Positions 23,407-33,734 of a DNA stretch of 64,000 nucleotides are shown piece after piece; position 1 is the stretch's first letter, and each line of letters begins with the position of its first letter. Source of the stretch: Pteria penguin (taxonomy: Eukaryota; Mollusca; Bivalvia; Pterioida; Pteriidae); NCBI GenBank assembly GCA_035048485.1, contig CM068584.1, forward strand, positions 55,677,739 through 55,741,738, written 5' to 3'. The notes under the pieces were generated by a model. That model made no database searches. It worked only from the letters and a program-made list of their open reading frames with translations, and had not been told where the DNA came from. The position numbers and the translations under genes were made by a program.

Positions 23407-24126
23407 TTAAATGGGCAGAGAATTTTTCCCAGTTAGCTTTATTTGTGAGGAATTTAGAGTTTCTAATTGGGGACCGATTTTAAATTCTATTTTTATGGGT
23501 AGGTGGTCCGATCCACATGGATCTTGTATCACCTTCCAACTTGCATCCGAAGCAAGTGTATGAGAGGTGATAGTGAGATCCAGGACCGAGGAGGACCCAT
23601 GGTCTCTAGCAGTGTTGATGCGCGTAGGCTCTCCACTGTTCAAGACACATAGATTGTTCTCCTCCAGCCATGTGACGAGAGGCTCGCTGTTAGAGCTCTC
23701 ACACTCGGACCCCCACAGTGGATGGTGTGAATTTTGGGGGAATTTATTGGTAATTACTTCTAGGAACCTAGCGTTATCTGACCCCGGAGGGTTATAAATG
23801 TTAATAATATTGATTTTACCATATTTATTTGTTTCTAGTTGAATGGCTTGTTTCTCTAAGTTTTGGGTATCAAAGTTTAAGCTTAGTTTAGCATAGCTTA
23901 AGTCCTTACTTATATAAATAGACAGACCGCCTCTACTTTTATCTGAATCCCTTTCAGCCCTAACTACTTCATAGCCCGGGATGCTGATAGGGTTCCGCGA
24001 GGGTCGGAGAAACGTTTCCTGAACACATACTAGGTGGGGAGTTTCCTCCTCCACAAGTTTCCGAAAGAGTGGGCCGTTGCTGTTTAGGCCTCGCGCGTTC
24101 CATTGCAATATTTTTAAACTAACCAT
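23407..24126 (-). pseudogene. LINE copy B endonuclease domain
   Basis: This 239-residue frame begins LKILQWNARGLNSNG. It has VCVQETFLRPS (catalytic Glu region), INIYNPPGSDNARFLEV, LDLTITSHTLAS and CGSDHLPIKIEF (the Asp-His pair). These are the motifs of exonuclease-endonuclease-phosphatase fold enzymes that nick target DNA for LINE insertion. The middle GDFN motif is altered: the local sequence runs from KFPQNSHHPLWG directly, suggesting a small deletion. The paralogous part in copy C is at 25793-25322. Confidence 0.85.
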
Positions 24127-24214
24127 TTTGTCTGGCTATCGGATGGTATTTACTGCTAGTTTGACTCAGTTCTTAGGCTGAGCCGCGGGATCGGACGCGG
24201 TCTCTTCCACCCTC

Positions 24215-25321
24215 TTACCTACGGGGTGGGGGGGGGGGGGGGGCTTTCCGACTGTTACGGGACGGATGAGCAGCCTGCCAGAGACCACTGACTATCTCGC
24301 AGTCGTAATTCGAATACGGCCGCTTGCTGGCTGGTTTGACAGGCTGAGAGGCAACGGGATGCTCTTGGATGGCATCTGCCTGCGGCCTAGTTGTGGATAC
24401 GGCGCGTTGACCTGCGTAGGGAGCGGAGTTGAATCTCTTCCTAGCAGGGACCTTTCCCTCCAAACTAGCGCGCTTGGAGTCAGGAGACCTCGGGCGCTTA
24501 TTTGATTTAGATTGTTGGGTAGCGTTTGGGGGCGACTTTATTACCCTCAAGCACTGCCCCCGTTTTTGATTTTGTTGGGGGTTTGGCTGCGGAGGGGCCC
24601 ACTAATTTTTTGGCCTCAACCTGACTGTCGGAGGGTCGAACTCCGGCAGACTGTTTCGCCTTTTTAGGGGCGAAACCGGGTATATGGTTTACCGCCGCCT
24701 CGCGGATAACCTCTTTAACCTGGGGATTTTCTGGGAGGAGTTTCCCCATCACCTCCTCCATGAAGGCTACGAGGGACTCCTCCATTGTGAGTTTCTATTG
24801 TCGAAAGGAGTTTGTGTCTGTTGTTCCCCTGATCTGGGCTACCTTTGTTATAGCCTGGGCGTATGATAACTTTTCAGTTACAATAACCGTCATGGCAGCC
24901 CGATGTTTTTTATGCATCGGGCATCCACTGTAATAGGCCGTGTGTGCCCCACCGCAGTTTGGACACTTAGCCTGTGTTGCTGCGCACTGGGTGTTTTTAT
25001 GATCACCCCCGCACCTTGAGCATTTTGACTTGGATTTACAGGTCTTAGACCTGTGAAACCCATGGCAGTTTTGGCACCTAGTAGGTGGGGGAACGTATTC
25101 CTCCACTCTAGCATAGGTGCCCAGACCTTTGAAGTTAATAGGTTTGTTACCTGTGAACGAGCACTTGATTGCTTTTGTAGCTTTCTTGTGCTTGTTCATC
25201 ATATATGTTAAAGAGATAAGGGTGGGTGCCCCCTCTCCTGAAAAAAATGTGGTGTACCAGATCGTCCTGGAATTTGGCAAAGGCGCGACGCCTCATGTCG
25301 ACTCCTTTGAGCACTACAGTG
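24215..25321 (-). pseudogene. LINE copy B ORF1 (gag-like, three CCHC knuckles)
   Basis: Frame 25280-24795 carries CQNCHGFHRSKTC, CSRCGGDHKNTQC and CPNCGGAHTAYYSGC. A helical region follows (24785-24507, EESLVAFMEEVMGKLLP), then a Lys/Pro-rich tail (24550-24215) that ends at a poly-G/C tract. The N-terminal domain is missing because the copy is cut at about 25321. ORF1 proteins of this kind coat the element RNA. Confidence 0.8.
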
Positions 25322-25793
25322 AGGGGTTCACTGTTTGGACTCGCAAATTCGGATCCCCACAATGGGTGATGTGAGTTGAAGTCACCAAGGATGACTGTAT
25401 TTTTTGGGAATTTATTGGTAATTATCTCTAAAAGCCTAGCGTTATCTGCACCCGGAGATTGTAAATGTTTATAATGTTAATTTTACCATATTTATTTGTT
25501 TCTATTTGAATGGCTTGTTTTTCTAGGTATTGGGAGTCGAAATTTAAGCTTAGTTTAGTGTAGCCAAGTGCCTTACTTATATAAATATCCAGACCGCCAC
25601 CAGTGTTTACTAAATCCCTATCAGCCCTAACCACGTCAAAGCCCGGGATGCTGATAGGGTTCCGCGAGGGTCGGAGGAACGTTTCCTGAACACAGATTAG
25701 GTGGGGAGTTTCCCCCTCCACAAGCTTCCTAAAGAGTGGGCCGTTGGTGTTTAGGCCCCGCGCGTTCCATTGTAAAATTTTTAAACTATTCAT
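25322..25793 (-). pseudogene. LINE copy C endonuclease, N-terminal part
   Basis: It begins LKILQWNARGLNTNG and has VCVQETFLRPS and KINIINIYN like the copy B domain. After a frame shift near 25450 it continues as far as the segment matching PLWGSE. It ends abruptly at 25322. Confidence 0.8.
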
Positions 25794-26094
25794 AGATGTC
25801 TGGCTATCGAATTAACCTAACCGATGTAATTTATAGTAAGTCAGTCCTAGGACGGATCGCGTCGCAGGATCCTCCCCCTTCTTACCTACGTGGAGGGCTT
25901 TGGTACGAGGAGGGGGGGGGGGGGGGGGGGTGGACGCCTACCCGTGGAGTATTACAATGTCACGGTCGTAACTCGAGTACGGCCATGAGGTGGGCTTGGC
26001 AGTCTGAGATTGAGCTGAATCCTTTGCTCGCTGGGCACCAGATAGATAACGCTTCCTATCAGGTCCTTTATCCGTGCTAGTCCGTCGGGTTGGG

Positions 26095-27036
26095 TCATTC
26101 TAGGGGAAGGTTTGGGTTTTCCCATGGCCTCAGCCGATCCGGCCTTAGTTTGTCTGGGGGGGGGGGGGTAGTGGTGATGGTTGCGGTGCCAGTCTCCTGG
26201 GAGGTTGGGGCACGAGCCTCAGCCTTATCATCGCTGGCCCGAGCACCGTTTGATAAGGATGCACTATATCCAGGAAGGTGTGTACTCGTCGCTTCCCGGG
26301 TGATGCTGGACACCTGGGGGTTGTCCGGGAGAAACTTCCCCATCACCTCCTCCATGAAGGCGACAAGGGAGTCTCCCATTGTTTTGGTCTCCTGTCGGAA
26401 GAAGTTTTCCACTGTTGGCCACCGCATCTGAGCCACTTTGGTGACAGCCTGGGCATAAGATAAACCCTCTGTGTATTTGACTGTCATGGCAGCCCGATGC
26501 AGCAGAGGCATCGGGCAGTCGCAGTAGTAGGCTGTATGTGCCCCCCCCCCCACCCCCCCATCGGGGCACCTAGCCCTGGCGGCTCGGCACTGGGCGAGCG
26601 CGTGCTCGCTCCCACATTTGGAGCACTTGGCTCGATTTACACGACTTGCTTCTGTGGAAGCCGTGACATTGTACATCTCAGGGGAAGGGGGGGGGGGGGG
26701 GGCGTACAACTCAGTAGTGCACAATGAATTTTTCCTGGCCAGTTCATCTTCAAATTTGCTAAGGGAGAGTCCACCCAGGTGTGTACCTTTAAGCAGCACT
26801 GTATGGTAGTGTGCCCCATCCACAAGGTATCCGAATACCTTAGGGACCTTCTCCAAGTCTGTCAACAGGCTCCGTACCTGTTGAGGATCTTTAACCAGCA
26901 CAAATCGGCCCTCTGATTTGTTCAGGTGCCTAAAATATATATTCAGCTTACTGGCAATTGGGGTTAAGGCACCCCAGTCCACATTGCCAGCCCCATGTAT
27001 GGGCACAACATTTACCTTGTATTGTTTAAATTGCAT
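26095..27036 (-). CDS. LINE copy C ORF1 protein, nearly intact
   Basis: This 313-residue frame has an N-terminal domain (about residues 1-110, FGYLVDGAHYHTVLLKGT) and a Pro run. Next comes the CCHC knuckle CSKCGSEHALAQC, then a damaged second knuckle (CPDGGVGGGAHTAYYCDC) where a poly-C tract (26541-26569 on the plus strand) has expanded. The helical segment DSLVAFMEEVMGKFLPDNPQ is followed by a Pro/Thr-rich tail. It is the most complete ORF1 of the three copies and has the N-terminal region missing in copy B. It ends 302 bp before the endonuclease start of the same copy. Function as an RNA-binding ORF1 protein is inferred from the family. Confidence 0.75.
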   Translation of the reverse strand: MQFKQYKVNVVPIHGAGNVDWGALTPIASKLNIYFRHLNKSEGRFVLVKDPQQVRSLLTDLEKVPKVFGYLVDGAHYHTVLLKGTHLGGLSLSKFEDELARKNSLCTTELYAPPPPPSPEMYNVTASTEASRVNRAKCSKCGSEHALAQCRAARARCPDGGVGGGAHTAYYCDCPMPLLHRAAMTVKYTEGLSYAQAVTKVAQMRWPTVENFFRQETKTMGDSLVAFMEEVMGKFLPDNPQVSSITREATSTHLPGYSASLSNGARASDDKAEARAPTSQETGTATITTTPPPPDKLRPDRLRPWENPNLPLE

Positions 27037-27058
27037 TACTTAATTACAATATATAGAC

Positions 27059-27059
27059 A

Positions 27060-27114
<55 letters not shown>
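27059..27114. repeat. (TA)n then (GA)n microsatellite in LINE copy C 5' UTR
   Basis: About 13 TA repeats run directly into about 14 GA repeats, just upstream of the ORF1 start at 27036. Confidence 0.95.
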
Positions 27115-27116
<2 letters not shown>

Positions 27117-28179
27117 AATGTTTGGTAACTAATAATAAATTTAAATATAAAGGGGGTGTTTCCTGGCACCTTTACCTTTCCTTGTTTATGTGGTCTCGCT
27201 TCACTTCTCTGATATGCCGCTGTGTCGCAGTGGTTAATAGTTGCCTCGAGCTACAGAGCTAGTTCTGTGATATCGAGACAACAATATTTGCACCTCGCCT
27301 ACGCGGTTCAGTGTAATACAATGTTTAAGATACAATTGTACAACTAAATCATATATATGAGTGATGCCTTACTAGTAGGTCATATTTTACAATCATACAA
27401 TTTTAATAATACAATACACAGTTTAAAAGGGGGAGGGTTAGTTACTTGATTGTTAGGTGTGCATTTAAGGGGCGGAGGGAGGGGGGGGGGGGGCAGAAAT
27501 CAAAACGGATTGACCCTAGGATACCTCCCGGGATATACTCCAGTCCTGAGTTTACCCAACTTAATTATATAAGTGCTTTGAGTAAGCTATGCTTGAGTTT
27601 ATCCAGCGATACAATATGGCGCCAGTCAAAACACCTCAGATCTGCTTGAGAGATCAGGAGCGAAAAATGATGTAGCGATGATCCAAACCTGACTATCCAT
27701 GCTCGTATTTATCCCAATTTTTTTAATTGTTTGAATACTATTCAGCTTGGGATGAGATTTGATGTTACTTTGATGTAGGCTTGGGAGCCAAACAATTTCA
27801 CTTTGATGCTGCCTCTCATAATTACACCCAATATCTACACCTATTATATAGATAACTTTAAATTATCATCATCATCATTACAGATATTATGCTAATTGAT
27901 GTTGTTATCACTACCATTAATGATCCATTAATTACCGATATTAACACTTGTCAGTTAACAATTTTGACCATAACTACAATTACATGGCGTTATAATGGAG
28001 AAGTGCATAAAACGCAACATGAATTATCCTTAAATCACAATAAATTATAATTTACGTCCTATATATACGTTATGTATATACTCTATCTAAACATATAAGA
28101 AAAGATCGTATTTTCTTACATCTATGAATACCATCATTATTTTCAGTTCGGTATCTATGACATACTTTGAAGACACTTT

Positions 28180-28720
28180 TTAATTTGTACACTTTATTTC
28201 TATTCTTATTAATACCAAAACACAACTTATTTTCGTATTCATTACAATCACCATATCGTATTTGCAAATATCTATCTATGTATAATGCATGGTGGCCGGA
28301 TCATCTCGGATAACGCATGTGACTTTCCTAAACTTATATCAAAGGATGGGTATGATATTCCTAAGACACATTTTTTTGTACAGTGTATTTATTTTCAAAT
28401 TAATTTATATCCTAGCACTAAGATAAAATTTATTTTCATATTCTATACAATCATCATATCGTATTCGATCTATATATAGCATGGTGTTCGGTTATTTTTA
28501 TTTAGTACACTGTATTTGTATTTATAATTCACTTAATCAAAAGATAAAATTTATGTTCATTTTCAATACAATCATCATATCGCGTACTTGCTGACATGTA
28601 TCTATATATGTATATTAAGCACGGTGGCCGGATCATCTTGGGTAACAGAGGCCGGTTCATCGTGGGGCCGGATCATCTGGGGCCGGTTCGTACAGTGGCC
28701 GGAACGTCTAGAAATCCTTA
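28180..28720. repeat. Degenerate tandem repeat of about 120-140 bp with gccggatcatct clusters
   Basis: Three units share the order gtacacttta/gtacagtgta, acaatcatcatatcg, a tatctatctatgt-like stretch and gcatggtggccgg. They start near 28180, 28370 and 28495. The last ends in a run of ggccggatcatct/ggccggttcat words (28625-28700). No ORF is seen. Positions 27691-28179 hold AT-rich sequence without a gene. Confidence 0.5.
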
Positions 28721-29051
28721 TGGGCGGCCTAGTATAAACTAGTTATATGAGCTATAATAATATGACTAAATATACACGAAATACAACAATTACGTTTAAC
28801 TAGAGAATATATATATATATAATTATGTTACAACTCCCCCCAACTTAATTTTTGACCCCTGGCAAAAATGGTGCAAAACTGCAATAAAACAAACTTATAC
28901 AAATTATAATAATTGAAATACATATCAATGCTTACTTAACCTACAATGAAAAACATTCTAGTACATTTTAATATAAACGAGTTCAGTTATTTACAGTTCA
29001 TGTTATATCTGCAATAATATTTATTCATCATTTAGAACTTAATCTGAGTCT

Positions 29052-29523
29052 ATCTCCTTAATTGTTACATTTCTGTCATAAAATGCTGGGGGACTTCATT
29101 TAAAATGTCCATCGCGATTTCCTCGTAACTGTACATCAAGGTTAATGTCCTTCGAATGTGTAATGTAGGTGTCCCGCGTAATTTCTCTGTACCCACTTGG
29201 ATTTGTCCGTATGTTTTTCTGCATTCCTAGTGTTATCGTCGATTTTTGAATCTGTGGGTTGGTTTTATCGTTCACTTCACTCTCGTTTTCTTCACTTAAT
29301 TTCTCTGACTTCGAGTCACTGAATTCACTTTCTGCGTCCCCCGACTCCTTGGTTATATCATCAACTACTTAACGCATGTCGATGTCCCTTTGTGGCGTTT
29401 CTGACCCACTTTGATCGCTAGCGTCACTTTCATGTATCACTTCTCTGATATCGTTATTTGCGTCACTACACATAACTTCTCGTATACCCTCAACCGTCTC
29501 ATGATCCACAAATAGTTCGTCTA
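29052..29523 (-). pseudogene. Degenerate acidic ORF
   Basis: One minus-strand frame stays open for about 155 codons except for a single TAA in the middle. It starts LYRYIDELFVDHETVEGI, continues through an acidic Ser/Glu-rich stretch (ESGDAESEFSDSKSEKLSEE) and ends GNRDGHFK before TGA. There is no ATG near the 5' end. An acidic spacer followed by a short Arg/Lys stretch is common at the C-terminus of retroelement polyproteins, but no diagnostic motif is present. Confidence 0.3.
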
Positions 29524-30379
29524 TGTATCTGTAGAGTTTCTACATACACACAAGTAAGATAAACTTACCAATGGTAGAAACGCCACAGGAATATAAACAA
29601 GTACAGTTCAATAAGTACAACAGCAGTGTTCGAGGTTCAGATTCCAACTGTCCAAGCAGGCTGTCAGAAGCGGCAGGAGGTGTATTCTGATTTGCTGACT
29701 CTGTCACGTGGCACCAGTGTTTATCATATGACATCCTATTTTCACTATACTCCTCTCCGTCAAATGTTTAGGAGGAAGCCCAGCCTAAGCCTAAAAACTA
29801 CCCAAAATCTGAAATCCCCCCCCCCGAAATTTGCCTATCAAAAACGACACTTTATATCCCTCAAAACACATATAAGCTGTGTCATGATATAAGTGATAAG
29901 TAATTACTCTTAATTTATATCCTTAATACACGGACAAGATGTGTACGGGTATAAGTTAACACTATTAATTAAAATCCACCCCCACCCCTTACAAGTTCAA
30001 TTACCTAAGTTTACCAAAACATTTCATAAAACACCCATCAAACTCGACGTATTCCTCTTTATTATTACTCAACAGTCACAGCTATACTTAATACGAAAAT
30101 ATACTGGTAATGGCCTTAAATTTTATTTTTTAAAACTTCAACACAGGGCACTTCAATAGAGGAAAATATACGTCACAATCATTCCTAGCTTTGAGGTACT
30201 CAAAGCTATGATAGAGTATATACAACACCAACGATTTAACTGAAATTTCCACAGTTTCAAATTTTATACCAATTAACCATATAAACGTATTTATAATTTC
30301 CAACATATATTTAATATAATACTTTGTCAATCTAACAAGCAGTCCCATCCACATAAAAAAAACACAGCCCCATTGAGCT

Positions 30380-30720
30380 ATGCTGGGATAAAACTGATTA
30401 TCAAAGGACAAAGCAATATAAATTGAATAATTAATATTTTCAATATTTTTAACATTATTTACATTTAATATCAAAAATATGATTATGGCTATAATACATG
30501 TACCAAACTTTATATACAAAGTCCATAAGCTACACTTTTTAGCAAAAGATTACATATTTCTAAGGCCATAATTATATATTATTAACATCAATTACAGTTA
30601 TTATTAAAAATATTATATTAATTGTAATGAATGTAGTAAACTTTATGTGTAACGTCTATAAACTACACTCTATAATCAAAAATAAAATATTTATTAGGCC
30701 GTACCTTCATTACATACTGA
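30380..30720. repeat. AT-rich degenerate tandem repeat of about 125 bp
   Basis: A block around accaaactttatatacaaag (30503) is repeated near 30633 as gtaaactttatgtgtaacgt. Flanking phrases ctaaggccata and attaggccgta are also shared. No coding potential is seen. Confidence 0.45.
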
Positions 30721-31887
30721 AATTAAAACCAGTGATTACTAAGATTATTAGATGAAACAATATAATAATTTTCCTATCTATTTAGCCAGTGTACCAGACT
30801 ATATGCTAAATATAATAAACTGAACATGTTTCTAAAATACACATGACTGCCAAATAACCCTAATAATATAATTTAGATATAAACATTCAGTTACAAAAAT
30901 AGTTATGCACTGAGTATCTTATAATGTAATTTATCCTAATAAAATAAAGCATCCGAACATTTTATTACTATTGTTAAGACTAGTCGAGACATGAACATTG
31001 TAGATAAACAAATACATGTATAAAGACAGAAGTGTTCTAGGCGAGAGATTTAATGCAATTTACCTCCCTGTCATTCAAATTCTTGCCGAAATGTCGGAGG
31101 AGATATATCTTATTACTATGGACTCCTCAATACGAAACCATCGTTCATTGCCCAAAGTGCGATGTTGTAGTTTAGCGGTAACTTGACCTGTTACCGGTAA
31201 ATTGATTCATTAATACCTGTCTGAGGCAGAATTTTACCTGGGACTATGACATGCCGTGCTTCTTGCATATACCGAGATAATGCCCTACCATACCTTCTGT
31301 CAAGGTAGTCCAGTCATATAGGTAAAACGAGACGAACGAGAATCTAGGAAACTGAGTCAGCGGACTGATTTCTTCACAGAAGGATTTAATACTGTTATAT
31401 TACAGTAGTCATAAATAGTCATAATTTTCAATGTTGCAATAGCGAGAGAGAATTGTACATTCAGTGTTACCAATAACCAATCTTGCACTAATAATTAGTG
31501 TCTCATCCTAGATTATTTCACGTATTTGATTATGCTCTGTACGTCTCATTCGTAAGATACTGTAACAAAGTGTTCGAACCAATTGCCTCTAGTCGATTTA
31601 CTCTTTGGTAAAAATACTCGTCCCATGACTAATATTCTTTAACAATTGAAAAACAAAAGATATTATCTTTGAGTGCAAATTTAATTGAATTCAGATCCGT
31701 GTCATAAAATCACATTCAGGTATTCTAAAGAGTAATGCATACAATATATAACATGCTATCATTTATAATCTTTGATTTTTCAATATGAATTAGACAAGTC
31801 AAAACTTAATATATCAAAATATATGAAAATGCATACATGTGATCAAGATATAAAAGACATCTCAAATGTTATTAACACGCAAAAACA
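30721..31887. other. Intergenic, nothing supported
   Basis: AT-rich sequence without recognisable exons, repeats longer than a few tens of bases, or element motifs. Confidence 0.4.
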
Positions 31888-32058
31888 TCAAATACAAGTG
31901 TATGACATCAGTCCGTCTTCACTGAAGGTATATGGGACAACACAATTCTCAGTAAGACTTTGGTGCAGCACGCGCCTCTCGCGCTCCATCTTTTTCTTGG
32001 CTCGGTCTTTTCGCTCAATTGGTCGACGCAGACCTTCGTTGACCGTAGGCACTACCAT
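31888..32058 (-). CDS. Short Lys/Arg-rich ORF downstream of the BEN remnant
   Basis: This 56-residue minus-strand ORF starts MVVPTVNEGLRRPIERKDRA, continues KKKMERERRVL and ends with a short acidic segment (YTFSEDGL). A Lys/Arg/Glu helix right at the start suggests a nuclear or nucleic-acid-binding segment. It sits 6 bp beyond the end of the BEN-containing frame, so it could be the 3' part of the same decayed gene or the first exon of another. It is not recognised. Confidence 0.3.
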   Translation of the reverse strand: MVVPTVNEGLRRPIERKDRAKKKMERERRVLHQSLTENCVVPYTFSEDGLMSYTCI

Positions 32059-32515
32059 CTTTTTAAACTGTTAATCGGTTTTGACCTCAGGATAGAAGTA
32101 TGAAACATAAAGTCTATCTATTTTGCTTCGTTGGGGTCAAGTCTTAGTTTCTGATGTAATCCGCCGCCTGACCAGTTATACTGAAATCTTAAATTGGACG
32201 GTCAATACAATTCTGAAAACACGCGCTTATCAGCTTAAGGGCATAATTTCCTGGTTCCGACAACGACGACCTTAACGCTCTCAAAATATCTATATCAACG
32301 GCATATTTCTCCGGCACATTTTCAGCACCAGGTGACCGGGTACCTCTAGGTGTCATCGAGGAGATGTCTGACGGTGCATTGAGATTGACGGCATCTGACG
32401 CATCTATACGCTCCTCTAACACGGTCAGTTTATTTTCCACATTGATCAACGGTCTATACATTACGTCCAATTTGGCAATAATGTGTTCATAAACTTCATT
32501 TGTGTCATTTCCAAT
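32052..32515 (-). pseudogene. Terminal exon with BEN domain, frameshifted
   Basis: After the acceptor come a helical stretch (INVENKLTVLEERID), a Ser/Pro linker, then VDIDILRALRSSLSEPGNYA and LKLISACF. In the next frame follow LRFQYNWSGGGLHQKLRLDP and a stop. The gnyAlkL...F start and the YNW.GGG..K..LDP core are the recognisable BEN signature. The frame change near 32195 and the TAG at 32120-32118 break it. Confidence 0.6.
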
Positions 32516-32597
32516 CTACAAGATATGATGTTTAGAGAAGAAGGCGATGACGGGAAAAACGAAGTCTCTCCGTATTGCTAAACCGGGGCGTGTTTAC

Positions 32598-33175
32598 CGA
32601 TACTTCAGGCAGGGAATAAGAGGTTAACGAGGCACTAGACGAGACAGTATATGTTGGCGAAGTAGTGGATTCGGAGGTACATAGAGTGACAGAACCAGAT
32701 GAAGGCGCAGTAGCAGAGTCGGATGTATACATAGTGACAGAACCAGATGTAGGCACAGTAGCAGATTAGGATGTACATAGAGTGACAGAACCAGATGTAG
32801 ACGCAGTAGCAGAGTCGGATGTACACATAGTGACAGAACCAGATGTAGGCACAGTAGCAGATTCGGATGTACACCTAGTAACAGAAGCAGATGTAGGCGC
32901 AGTAGCAGATTCGGATGTACATGGAGTGACAGAACCAGATGTAGGCGCAGTAGCAGATTCGGATGTACCCCTAGTGACAGAAGCAGATGTAGGCGCAGTA
33001 GCAGATTCGGATGTACATTGAGTGACAGAACCAGATGTAGGCGCAGTAGCAGATTCGGATGTAAACACAACAGCAGATGACGAAAAAGTGGTCTTTGGGC
33101 TTGAAGTAATGATTGTCGGTGGCATACCACGTGCTAACACTTTATCAGCTGATTTACCGGTAGATGATTTGGGTT
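32598..33175 (-). pseudogene. Ser/Thr-rich repeat exon
   Basis: The minus-strand frame starts after a polypyrimidine-AAG acceptor with EPKSSTGKSADKVLARGMPP and enters repeats of SESATAPTSGSVTxCT. A single TAA at 32768-32766 replaces the Glu codon of one repeat. The frame continues open on either side. A GTAAAC donor follows Ser at 32598. The low-complexity Ser/Thr repeats look mucin-like, but no signal peptide is attached, so extracellular placement is not implied. Confidence 0.5.
32640..33070. repeat. 48-bp minisatellite, about nine units
   Basis: The word gacagaaccagatg recurs at 32688, 32736, 32784 and onward at 48-bp steps. Alternate units read gacagaagcagatg or aacagaagcagatg. The period is exactly 16 codons, and all three minus-strand frames stay largely open because of this. 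Confidence 0.9.
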
Positions 33176-33734
33176 CTTAAAAAATCAATATTAATAAATT
33201 AGAATAAATGATATGCAGAAAAGTATTTATTATAAAAGCATCAAGATGGAAGTCTTCACATTCATGTGAATATATATAATACTTTTTGAAAATGATTGAA
33301 AATTGGTGATCACAATTTTCTATTGATTTAAACTTAGTAAAAAAAATATCCTTGGATTAGGTAAATCTTATTATATATAATATATCATTTATACAATAAA
33401 GTGTAATAAGACTTTGTCTACATTAATTTCTGTTAAATTATTGCTAAAAATATATTTTATTCAAAGTTTTTCTCTAAAACAAAAACGTCTTGGGGTATTT
33501 GACATCAAACAAACAAACAGATCAGAGTCACAGGTCTACTACGAATTGTTTGTACAGCAATTTATCACAAATTGTCTTTGTGATAATTCCCTCCTGGTTC
33601 GGAAAATGAGACGTCACAGTCTCAAAGTTATGGTTGGGGTATCGGTCTCTGTGGTCATGGTTGAATTTGTGGCACCATTCTTCCGTTAATCAGGCGATAC
33701 GGGGTTGTAGGTAGAATGCCATTGTCCTTACAGT
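33176..33734. other. Putative intron or spacer
   Basis: AT-rich sequence between the zinc-knuckle and Ser/Thr-repeat segments. It begins on the minus strand with GTAAGG and ends with attttttaag, as an intron would. Confidence 0.35.

Larger units (their letters stand above)
17818..25321 (-). mobile_element. LINE copy B: RNase H-bearing non-LTR retrotransposon, decayed
   Basis: The order down the minus strand is ORF1 (5'-truncated), apurinic-type endonuclease, reverse transcriptase, RNase H, a C-terminal zinc motif, then a long 3' UTR ending next to copy A. The combination of CCHC ORF1 and ORF2 with RNase H fits the I/Nimb/Jockey group (established knowledge). Exact clade is not assigned. A SINE (22058-22324) and a dispersed repeat (about 20170-20465) are inserted. 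Stops and shifts occur in every domain and the catalytic FADD-type box reads FADKK, so it is dead. Its 5' end joins copy C within ORF1 at about 25321. Confidence 0.8.
25322..27690 (-). mobile_element. LINE copy C: 5' UTR, ORF1 and endonuclease start
   Basis: The 5' end near 27690 aligns with the 5' end of copy A at about 17817. The copy then runs through a 5' UTR with microsatellites, ORF1 (27036-26095) and the first third of ORF2, and stops at about 25322 inside the endonuclease, where copy B ORF1 takes over in the same orientation. Copies C, B and A are therefore head to tail. Confidence 0.7.

Noticed and set aside
32624..33130. Leu/His-rich and other overlapping ORFs across the 48-bp repeat, including the plus-strand frame 32782-33021
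   Set aside because: A period divisible by three keeps several frames open at once. Only the Ser/Thr frame has matching splice-like borders and flanking coding sequence.
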